Positions 1 to 5,371 of a stretch of DNA of 5,444 nt are shown here, in pieces. The translations under genes and the position numbers were made by a program. The stretch is from Ruminococcaceae bacterium UBA7067 (GTDB lineage: Bacteria > Bacillota > Clostridia > Oscillospirales > Acutalibacteraceae): assembly GCA_002493755.1 (NCBI GenBank), contig DKZT01000024.1, forward strand, positions 47,639 to 53,082, in the 5' to 3' direction. Positions within the stretch are counted from its first letter, which is position 1, and each line of letters begins with the position of its first letter. The notes beneath the pieces are model-generated. The model saw only the letters and a program-made list of their open reading frames with translations. It did not search any database and was not told the DNA's origin.

Positions 1-32
1 AGCGTTCTCAGGGGAAAATCAATAAGAAAGAT

Positions 33-39
33 AGGAGAG
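33..39 (+). promoter_or_regulatory. Ribosome binding site of the metallophosphoesterase gene
   Basis: The sequence AGGAGAG lies 8 bases before the ATG at 48. It supports that start, which also begins a good signal peptide. The promoter itself is not visible; only 47 bases precede the gene in this window. Confidence 0.75.
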
Positions 40-47
40 AAACAATT

Positions 48-1775
48 ATGAAAAAGAGAATAGGAAAAATTATTCTTGCCTCTGCTCTTACGGCTACAAT
101 GGTAACCGCAGGTTTGCCGACAGTTTTTGCGGCACCGAGCGAGGTTGAGGATCTGACGCTTCAGCCGGGTACGGACACAACACAGATTAATCTTAACTGG
201 TACACAAGCAACAGCGGTGCAGACGTTAAGGTTAAGTTCACAGACGGCAAAAACACAATCACCGAGAATGCAAGGACTCAGCCGGCAGCCGAGGGAAAAA
301 CAGCCTGCAAGGCAACAGTAAGCAATCTCACGCCGAACACAACGTACACTTACAGTGTTTCTGAGGACGGCGGCATCAGCTGGTCTAAGGAATACACCTA
401 TAAAACACCGGCGCAGGGCGAGTTCACCTTCGGCTTTGTCGGCGACCCACAGCTTAACAACGGAAACGAGGACAAAAACAGCGCAGTATTCAGTGCAGAC
501 AAGACAACAAAGACAGGTTGGAACGATACGCTTAAGGCTCTGGCTGACAAACACGTAGCGTTGATTGCATCGGCAGGCGATCAGGTTGACGACACAAAGA
601 GCGGCAGCGAGGCTCAGTATACCGAGCTGTTCTCATCAAGCGTACTTCAGAGTGTTCCGTTTGCAGCGGCAGTAGGCAATCACGACCGTCATGACGGCTT
701 CCTTTATCACTACAATCTGCCGAATGAGCAGGACGTGTCATCAATAGTAAACAAGGACACAACAGCAGCGGCTCAGGAGGTAACAACCGATAAGGGCAAT
801 TACTTCTACAGCTTCAATAACGCACTGTTCGTTGTACTTAATGACTCATCATATCCCTCAAGCACAGAGGAGGCAAAGCCTTATATCGAGGCTTACAGGC
901 AGACCTTAAGCAACGCCGTAGCAGCTTATCCCGATTACAAGTGGCTGTTTGTTCAGCACCACAAGTCAACAGAATCAGTTGCACAGCATGTAGCCGACAG
1001 AGATATTCAGTACTATGTTGAGGCGGGCTTTGAAAAGCTTATGGACGAGTTCAGGGTTGACGTAGTTCTTGCCGGTCACGACCACGTATATGCAAGAACA
1101 TATGCGATGAGCAACGGCGAAAGAGTAAGCGGTCTTACAAACAGCTATCAGGACCCTCAGGGTACAGTTTACCTCACCTGCAACACAGGCTCAGGTCTTA
1201 AATACTACAACATCTTTGACACAGAGAAGCTTTATGTAAAGGACAATGCAGATTATCCGTATCTTGCAAACGGCTTGACAGGCTCTCTGGAATATCTCAA
1301 GGGAGTATATCCGCTTTCAACAGCAGTGGCTCAGCAGGATAAAATTCCGGGCTATACAGTTGTAAAGGTAACAAACAACGAAATCACCTTCAATTCATAC
1401 AGCACCTACGATAACCCTGCAACAGCCGACAAAAACGAAGCGACCGACAGCGTAGATACATTTACAATCACAAAATCACAGCCGGAAGAGCCGACAGATG
1501 AGCCGACAGACGAGCCGACCGATGCTCCGACCGACACTCCGACAGATGAGCCGACAAGCGCTCCCACAGACGCACCGACAGCAACCCCGACAAATGCCCC
1601 GACATCTGCAACGCAGAACAACGGCAAAACAACCGCTGTTCAGACTTCAGCCGACACAAGCACAGCGTCAGGCAAGGTTGCAACGGGCGACAGCACAAAT
1701 GTGGCTATGCTGCTGATGATTCTTGCAGTAACAGCAGGCGTAGTTGTAATTGTACGCAAGAAGCTCAAGGATTGA
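48..1775 (+). CDS. Secreted, surface-anchored metallophosphoesterase with purple acid phosphatase-like N-terminal domain
   Basis: Likely hydrolyses phosphate mono- or diesters outside the cell using a two-metal centre; the substrate is unknown. Residues 1-28 form a signal peptide (basic start, hydrophobic core, VFA-A cleavage). Residues about 32-118 look like the fibronectin-III-like N-terminal domain of purple acid phosphatases. Residues about 126-352 are a calcineurin-like phosphoesterase domain with the expected metal motifs in order: GDPQ (Asp133), GDQ (Asp178), GNHD (Asn211-His212), the His304-His305 pair, and GHDH (His344, His346). The tyrosine of the purple-acid-phosphatase GDxxY motif is replaced by Asp181, so it is probably not a purple enzyme. 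Residues 481-520 are ten xPTx tetrapeptides, a likely wall-spanning stalk. They are followed by VATGD (544-548), a hydrophobic segment (about 552-569) and a basic tail RKKLKD, resembling a sortase signal or a simple membrane anchor. It seems monocistronic, ending at a strong terminator. The family is secure; the substrate and mode of anchoring are inferred. Confidence 0.93.
   Translation: MKKRIGKIILASALTATMVTAGLPTVFAAPSEVEDLTLQPGTDTTQINLNWYTSNSGADVKVKFTDGKNTITENARTQPAAEGKTACKATVSNLTPNTTYTYSVSEDGGISWSKEYTYKTPAQGEFTFGFVGDPQLNNGNEDKNSAVFSADKTTKTGWNDTLKALADKHVALIASAGDQVDDTKSGSEAQYTELFSSSVLQSVPFAAAVGNHDRHDGFLYHYNLPNEQDVSSIVNKDTTAAAQEVTTDKGNYFYSFNNALFVVLNDSSYPSSTEEAKPYIEAYRQTLSNAVAAYPDYKWLFVQHHKSTESVAQHVADRDIQYYVEAGFEKLMDEFRVDVVLAGHDHVYARTYAMSNGERVSGLTNSYQDPQGTVYLTCNTGSGLKYYNIFDTEKLYVKDNADYPYLANGLTGSLEYLKGVYPLSTAVAQQDKIPGYTVVKVTNNEITFNSYSTYDNPATADKNEATDSVDTFTITKSQPEEPTDEPTDEPTDAPTDTPTDEPTSAPTDAPTATPTNAPTSATQNNGKTTAVQTSADTSTASGKVATGDSTNVAMLLMILAVTAGVVVIVRKKLKD
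1488..1607 (+). repeat. 12-bp coding tandem repeat (ten xPTx tetrapeptides)
   Basis: Ten in-frame 12-base units of the pattern NNN-CCN-ACN-NNN encode EPTD, EPTD, EPTD, APTD, TPTD, EPTS, APTD, APTA, TPTN and APTS. Such Thr/Pro-rich stalks commonly lift an enzyme domain away from the membrane or wall and can be glycosylated. The first three units are the most alike, suggesting recent expansion, and copy number may vary between strains. Confidence 0.9.
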
Positions 1776-1804
1776 TTAAAGCTTAAATTTAATATTAAGA
1801 GCAT

Positions 1805-1834
1805 AAGGGATTCCTTTCGGGGAGTCCCTTTTTT
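1805..1834 (+). terminator. Rho-independent terminator of the metallophosphoesterase gene
   Basis: A 10-bp stem (AAGGGATTCC at 1805-1814 pairing with GGAGTCCCTT at 1821-1830, one G-T wobble) encloses a 6-base loop, TTTCGG. A run of six T follows at 1829-1834. It lies 29 bases after the stop codon. The run of T is only on the + side, so it serves the upstream gene. Confidence 0.92.
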
Positions 1835-1878
1835 ACGCATAGCTTTGCGGGCAAGCACAAATTTTCGGTATATCCGGC

Positions 1879-1907
1879 TTGAAAACAGCAAAAAATAAAC
1901 CTATAAT
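1879..1907 (+). promoter_or_regulatory. Sigma-70/sigma-A type promoter of the bile salt hydrolase gene
   Basis: TTGAAA at 1879-1884 and a perfect TATAAT at 1902-1907 are separated by exactly 17 bases. Transcription would start near 1914, giving a short leader of about 30 bases. Lying after the upstream terminator, it makes the hydrolase gene an independent unit. No clear operator was seen. Confidence 0.8.
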
Positions 1908-1930
1908 ATAATTACTCTAAAAAACCGAAC

Positions 1931-1935
1931 GGAGG
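1931..1935 (+). promoter_or_regulatory. Ribosome binding site of the bile salt hydrolase gene
   Basis: GGAGG lies 7 bases before the ATG at 1943. This spacing fixes the start so that Cys is residue 2, which the enzyme mechanism requires. Confidence 0.88.
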
Positions 1936-1942
1936 CAATTTT

Positions 1943-2917
1943 ATGTGTACGGCTGCAACCTACAAAACAAAGGATTTTTATTTTGGCAGAACGCTTGATT
2001 ACGATTTTTCATACGGCGATGTGATTGTGATAACACCCCGGAATTATTCGTTTAAATTTCGCCATACAGATGATTTGAAAAGCCACTATGCTATGATCGG
2101 TATGGCGTGTTCAGCAGGCGATTATCCTCTGTATTATGACGCTGTGAACGAAAAGGGACTCGGAATAGCCGGACTGAACTTTGTTGGAAACGCACACTAC
2201 TGCGATTGTGTGCAGGGCAAGGACAATATAGCGCAGTTTGAGCTTATCCCTTGGATTCTCGGCAGATGTGCTTCTGTAAAAGAGGCGAGAGAGCTTATTG
2301 CAAATCTCAACATTACAAACACGCCGTTCAGCGATGAGCTGCCGCTTGCACAGCTTCATTGGATTATAGCAGACCGCGATGAGGCGATAACGGTTGAGTC
2401 GGTTAAAGAGGGATTAAGGGTTTATGATAACCCTGTGGGTGTGCTGACGAACAACCCGTCCTTTGACAGGCAGATGTTCGCGCTCAACAATTATATGAGC
2501 CTGTCGCCGAAGCAGCCGCGCAACAGCTTTGCCGACGGACTTGGCCTTGAAGCTTACAGCAGAGGTATGGGCGCGCTGGGTCTGCCTGGTGATTTATCGT
2601 CGCAGTCGCGCTTTGTAAGGGTTGCCTTTACAAAAATGAATTCGGTTTCAGGTTCGTCGGAAAATGAAAGCGTAAGCCAGTTTTTCCACATTTTAGGCTC
2701 GGTTGACCAGCAAAGAGGCTGTTGTGATGTCGGCGACGGAAAATACGAAATCACCATTTACACCTCCTGCTGTAATGCGGATAAGGGTATATATTACTAC
2801 ACAACCTATGAAAATCATCAGATAACGGCTGTTGATATGCATAAGGAAAACCTTGACGGCGAAAACCCCGTGCGCTATCCGCTCATCACCGGCGAGCAGA
2901 TAAAAATGCAGAATTAA
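1943..2917 (+). CDS. bsh: Bile salt hydrolase (choloylglycine hydrolase family)
   Basis: Cleaves the amide bond of conjugated bile salts, releasing glycine or taurine and free bile acid. There is no signal peptide, so it acts in the cytoplasm. It is an N-terminal-nucleophile hydrolase: Met removal exposes Cys2. Residues matching the known active site of Clostridium perfringens enzyme are present: Arg16 and Asp19 (FGRTLD), Asn79 (GLNF), Asn170 (GVLTNNP) and Arg223 (SRFVRVAF). The C-terminal stretch about 280-306 (KGIYYY...YEN..I.A.DM.KENLDG) is very close to that enzyme as I recall it. The length of 324 residues fits the family (about 315-330). Related penicillin V acylases share the fold, but these loops favour bile salts. 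The loop before GLPGD reads Ser206-Arg207-Gly208, the S-R-X type reported to go with glycine preference. The gene has its own promoter and terminator. Identification is firm; substrate preference is inferred. Confidence 0.95.
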   Translation: MCTAATYKTKDFYFGRTLDYDFSYGDVIVITPRNYSFKFRHTDDLKSHYAMIGMACSAGDYPLYYDAVNEKGLGIAGLNFVGNAHYCDCVQGKDNIAQFELIPWILGRCASVKEARELIANLNITNTPFSDELPLAQLHWIIADRDEAITVESVKEGLRVYDNPVGVLTNNPSFDRQMFALNNYMSLSPKQPRNSFADGLGLEAYSRGMGALGLPGDLSSQSRFVRVAFTKMNSVSGSSENESVSQFFHILGSVDQQRGCCDVGDGKYEITIYTSCCNADKGIYYYTTYENHQITAVDMHKENLDGENPVRYPLITGEQIKMQN

Positions 2918-2920
2918 TAT

Positions 2921-2967
2921 ACGGGCTGAAGCTCGGTGTCGTGCCAAGCTTCAGCCCGTTGATTTTT
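2921..2967 (+). terminator. Terminator hairpin after the bile salt hydrolase gene
   Basis: A perfect 13-bp inverted repeat (ACGGGCTGAAGCT at 2921-2933 and its complement at 2947-2959) has a 13-base loop and is followed by a T-rich tract (TTTTT at 2963-2967, then further T-rich sequence). It begins 3 bases after the stop codon. It faces the convergent alkaline phosphatase gene. On the - strand the hairpin is followed only by a weak T-rich run, so it may serve both genes but works better on the + strand. Confidence 0.88.
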
Positions 2968-2980
2968 ATTCTTATTCTTA

Positions 2981-3011
2981 TTTTATGGTTATCCACTTTG
3001 GTAAGCTGAAC
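2981..3011 (+). repeat. Intergenic repeat core, copy 1
   Basis: This 31-base stretch matches 5338-5368 at 27 of 31 positions in the same orientation; the shared string is GGTTATYCACTTTRGTRAGC followed by TGAAC. It sits just after a terminator hairpin and is followed directly by heptamer repeats, as is copy 2. The match is too long and too closely placed in the same context to be chance. Origin and function are unknown. Confidence 0.8.
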
Positions 3012-3027
3012 TCAAAACTCAAAACTC
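3011..3027 (+). repeat. Short heptamer tail (CTCAAAA) of repeat copy 1
   Basis: Two full CTCAAAA units plus CTC follow the 31-base core. Read on the - strand the unit is TTTTGAG, close to the GAGTTTA/GAGTTTG units at 5383-5444. The tail here is therefore the reverse complement of the one that follows copy 2. It ends 3 bases short of the alkaline phosphatase stop codon. Confidence 0.7.
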
Positions 3028-3029
3028 TT

Positions 3030-4247
3030 TTACTTATGCGACTCTGAAAGCACCTTGCGCATATACTTAGCTATGTCGGTGTTGTCGATAAGCTCCTTTT
3101 CGCAAAGTCCTGCCGACTGTGCGCCGCTCGCCATCAGCGGAACATCGGCGTTTGTGTGCTTGCCGTCAGAGGTAAAGCAGGTGTTGTTGATGTCCTCCGG
3201 CTTCGGGTTTTCGGGGAGCTGTACTCCGCCTGTTTCGTGGTCGGCTGTAACGATTACGAGTGTGCCGGGGTGCTCCTGCGCCCATTTGAGAACATAGTCA
3301 ACCGTTTCGTCAAAGCCCTGCATCTGACCGAGAACAGTTTCCATATCGCTCTTATGCTCGTAGGAGTCAATGTTGCTGCCCTCAACCATCAGGAAAAAGC
3401 CCTTGTCATTGTCGAGCAGCTCAAGAGATTTTGTGGTCATCTTCATAAGTGACGGCGACATATCAGCCGCGCCCATATTGTCGTATGAGAACAGACCTAA
3501 AACCTTGCCGTCTGCCGTGCTGAGCGATTTAAGCTCATTGCCTGTTGTTATATATTTGTATTTGTGCTCCTGAACAGCAGACTGAATCTTGGTATATTCT
3601 GAATAATACTGTGAGCCGCCGCCGAACATAACGTCAACGTCCGAGCGCACCATATCAAGCATAATCTTCGGGTAGCTGCCTCTGGAGGTGTTGTGAATAA
3701 CCATTCCGGCAGGAGTTGCGTGGCACATAATCTGTCTTGCGACAAGTCCCGTTTTCATACCGAGCTTCTGAGCGAACTCGCAGATTGTTTCAACATCCTC
3801 TCCGTCAGGGTCAACGCCGAGAGCTTCGTTTGTTGTTTTTACACCTGTGCTGATAGCCGTAGCCGAAGCCGCGCTGTCGGTGTATTCGGCTTTACCGTCG
3901 GTTACCGATTGTGAGTATGTTGTAACTGTGGTGCTGTGCGGCATTCCGCTCATAACCAGCTTGTCGCCCTTTACAACCTCGGAGGCTTTGATAATATTCT
4001 TGCCCATTCCGTCGCCTATAAGAAGAATTATATTCTTTGCAGGAACGTCCTCCTCAAGGCTGTACTGCGCGAAGTCAACCCATTCAAGCTTTTCAACCTC
4101 GGGTTCTTCGGCGGCTTGGGTTTCAGTCTGAACCTCAATCTGTGATGCGCTTGGCGCGTCGGAGCTTCCGTTTCCCTGTGAGGGCGTACAGGCTGTAAAC
4201 GAGCATAGCATCGCTATTGCAATTAATGCAGATAGCAGTTTTTTCAT
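3030..4247 (-). CDS. Alkaline phosphatase (PhoA family), predicted lipoprotein
   Basis: Releases inorganic phosphate from phosphate monoesters outside the membrane, using two zinc ions and a third metal. Residues 1-20 are a lipoprotein signal ending FTAC, so Cys20 should be lipidated; a Ser/Glu-rich linker runs to about 52. By alignment with E. coli PhoA numbering, the key residues are Asp79 (D51, GDGMG), nucleophile Ser125 (S102, DSAAS), Thr178 (T155), Arg189 (R166), Glu289 (E322), Asp294 (D327), His298 (H331), Asp336-His337 (D369-H370) and His364 (H412). Two positions differ: His176 replaces D153 and Ser295 replaces K328, so third-site metal use and kinetics should differ from the E. coli enzyme. 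At 405 residues it is shorter than E. coli PhoA (about 470). It converges on the bile salt hydrolase gene and diverges from the cysteine-rich lipoprotein gene. Phosphate control is plausible, but no Pho box was recognised. Confidence 0.95.
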   Translation of the reverse strand: MKKLLSALIAIAMLCSFTACTPSQGNGSSDAPSASQIEVQTETQAAEEPEVEKLEWVDFAQYSLEEDVPAKNIILLIGDGMGKNIIKASEVVKGDKLVMSGMPHSTTVTTYSQSVTDGKAEYTDSAASATAISTGVKTTNEALGVDPDGEDVETICEFAQKLGMKTGLVARQIMCHATPAGMVIHNTSRGSYPKIMLDMVRSDVDVMFGGGSQYYSEYTKIQSAVQEHKYKYITTGNELKSLSTADGKVLGLFSYDNMGAADMSPSLMKMTTKSLELLDNDKGFFLMVEGSNIDSYEHKSDMETVLGQMQGFDETVDYVLKWAQEHPGTLVIVTADHETGGVQLPENPKPEDINNTCFTSDGKHTNADVPLMASGAQSAGLCEKELIDNTDIAKYMRKVLSESHK

Positions 4248-4252
4248 AGTAT

Positions 4253-4257
4253 CCCTC
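4253..4257 (-). promoter_or_regulatory. Ribosome binding site of the alkaline phosphatase gene
   Basis: Read on the - strand, GAGGG lies 5 bases before the ATG whose first base is 4247. It supports the start that begins the lipoprotein signal. Confidence 0.65.
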
Positions 4258-4292
4258 TTTCGTGAAGTTTTTATTTGATTTTCATTAATTAA

Positions 4293-4321
4293 ATTTTATC
4301 ACACAATAATGGTATAGTCTA
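4293..4321 (-). promoter_or_regulatory. Possible promoter of the alkaline phosphatase gene
   Basis: On the - strand, TAGACT (4321-4316) and TAAAAT (4298-4293) are separated by 17 bases, matching the -35 and -10 consensus at 4 and 5 of 6 positions. It would give a leader of about 40 bases. The region is AT-rich, so chance matches are possible. Confidence 0.4.
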
Positions 4322-4340
4322 CAATTAATTATGAAATTTG

Positions 4341-4367
4341 TTGACAAAGTGATATAAAAGCTATAAT
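4341..4367 (+). promoter_or_regulatory. Probable promoter of the cysteine-rich lipoprotein gene
   Basis: A perfect TTGACA at 4341-4346 and a perfect TATAAT at 4362-4367 are separated by 15 bases, shorter than the ideal 17. An overlapping TAATAT at 4364-4369 gives exactly 17 and may be the working -10 element. Transcription would start around 4375. It lies back to back with the phosphatase promoter candidate, about 20 bases away, so a regulator bound here could affect both genes. Confidence 0.65.
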
Positions 4368-4386
4368 ATTTTATTAGAGCATCTGC

Positions 4387-4393
4387 AAGGAGG
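4387..4393 (+). promoter_or_regulatory. Ribosome binding site of the cysteine-rich lipoprotein gene
   Basis: AAGGAGG, a near-perfect match to the 16S rRNA tail complement, lies 7 bases before the ATG at 4401 and supports this start. Confidence 0.88.
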
Positions 4394-4400
4394 AGCAAGG

Positions 4401-5285
4401 ATGAAAAGAATTGTAATTTGTTTCGCAATATTATCTCTGGTTCTGTCAATGCTTATCACAGGCTGTCAGATACCGTTGATAAATAATAATCCCTCAGCTG
4501 AACCGACTTCACCGAGCGCGGCAACCAAAGCAACGGAAAAGCCGACTGAAAAAGCGACTGAAAAACAAACGCAAAAGGCAACCGAGGCAAAAAAGCAGGA
4601 GGTAGCTTCAAAAACCTCGCCAATCTCCGCAAACGGCTATGAGATTTGCCCGGTCTGCACCTATGTTCATCAAACGGGCACAAACTGTCCTTCGTGCAAT
4701 AAAATACCTAACCAGTATAATGTTAAGCCGGAAGTAAATTGCCCGAACTGCGGCGGCGGTTACGAGGTTGGCGGAGTAGTTCCGTGGCGATATTGCGAAA
4801 TCTGCGCCGATTATTTCAAGGCGTCAGACGGTCCTTACCATAATTGCATTTCCTGCGGCAGGAGCAGGCTTACGCCTGATGATATGAGCAAACAGCGTGA
4901 GGGATACTGTAACGCCTGCGTTACCGACAAGCGCTGTGAGGATTGCGGAATACTGCTTGCGAAAGATGAGGTTTCATCACACAACGGGAAGAGATGTATG
5001 GGCTGTTCGGAATGTAAATACTGCGGACAATATGTAAGGACGGAGGATTACGAATACACAGGCGGTTTCATCTGCTCCGACTGTTATTCTGAGCATTTTT
5101 GCTGTATGTGCGGCGCACAAACCGATTCAGACAAAGGCTCGCAGCACGGAATGTGCAATAAGTGCTATGAGAAATCACAAGAGCCTAACGTGTGGTGTCC
5201 TCAATGCGGCTTTGGGTTTAACGTAACCGGTGTGGGGTTGGACGGACTGTACTGCCCTCAGTGCGGCCACAACTGGAAGCCGTAA
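4401..5285 (+). CDS. Cysteine-rich lipoprotein with fourteen CxxC motifs (probable multi-zinc-ribbon protein)
   Basis: I do not recognise a named family for the whole protein. Residues 1-22 form a lipoprotein signal ending ITGC, so Cys22 should be lipidated and the rest exposed outside the membrane. Residues about 33-66 are a low-complexity Thr/Glu/Lys linker with TEK repeats. From residue 83 to 288 there are fourteen CxxC pairs starting at 83, 96, 114, 132, 149, 170, 179, 199, 205, 225, 234, 252, 266 and 285. Taken two by two they make seven four-cysteine sites with 9, 14, 17, 16, 16, 14 and 15 residues between the pairs, as in zinc ribbons. Residues 179-228 have LIM-domain spacing. Sites two and seven resemble each other (CPxCGxGxxVxG...YCxxC). 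Zinc binding is inferred; a disulfide or redox role is the alternative. The gene has its own promoter, diverging from the zinc-dependent alkaline phosphatase. Confidence 0.88.
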   Translation: MKRIVICFAILSLVLSMLITGCQIPLINNNPSAEPTSPSAATKATEKPTEKATEKQTQKATEAKKQEVASKTSPISANGYEICPVCTYVHQTGTNCPSCNKIPNQYNVKPEVNCPNCGGGYEVGGVVPWRYCEICADYFKASDGPYHNCISCGRSRLTPDDMSKQREGYCNACVTDKRCEDCGILLAKDEVSSHNGKRCMGCSECKYCGQYVRTEDYEYTGGFICSDCYSEHFCCMCGAQTDSDKGSQHGMCNKCYEKSQEPNVWCPQCGFGFNVTGVGLDGLYCPQCGHNWKP

Positions 5286-5294
5286 ATTATTTTC

Positions 5295-5328
5295 AGCCGC
5301 CGAGGCTTCATCAGCCTGTTCGGCGGCT
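5295..5328 (+). terminator. Hairpin, probable terminator of the cysteine-rich lipoprotein gene
   Basis: AGCCGCCGA at 5295-5303 pairs perfectly with TCGGCGGCT at 5320-5328. Inside, GGCT and AGCC form a second 4-bp stem with loop TCATC and a TGT bulge. It starts 9 bases after the stop codon. The following bases are AT-rich (ATAATAATATTTT) rather than a clean T run, so termination may be imperfect. Confidence 0.7.
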
Positions 5329-5337
5329 ATAATAATA

Positions 5338-5368
5338 TTTTAGGGTTATTCACTTTAGTGAGCTGAAC
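5338..5368 (+). repeat. Intergenic repeat core, copy 2
   Basis: This is the second copy of the 31-base core at 2981-3011 (27 of 31 identical, same orientation). Within it TCACT-TT-AGTGA (5350-5361) is a perfect small inverted repeat that is mostly lost in copy 1. Like copy 1, it follows a terminator hairpin and precedes heptamer repeats. Confidence 0.8.
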
Positions 5369-5371
5369 GAT

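Noticed and set aside
1406..1627. Minus-strand reading frame encoding a Gly/Val/Ser-rich repetitive peptide
   Set aside because: It is the antisense reading of the 12-bp Pro/Thr repeats; it has no ribosome binding site and lies inside a clear gene.
1835..1878. Possible small RNA or riboswitch between the first two genes
   Set aside because: The stretch is under 50 bases, lies before the promoter and shows no convincing structure.
1943..2917. Penicillin V acylase as an alternative identity
   Set aside because: Active-site residues are shared, but the C-terminal region and the GLPGD loop match clostridial bile salt hydrolases much better.
3156..3452. Plus-strand reading frames opposite the alkaline phosphatase gene
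   Set aside because: They lie wholly within a well-supported gene with conserved catalytic residues on the other strand and show no recognisable domains.
4248..4400. Pho box in the gap between the phosphatase and the cysteine-rich lipoprotein
   Set aside because: AT-rich repeats are present, but no set of regularly spaced PhoP or PhoB half-sites could be read with confidence.
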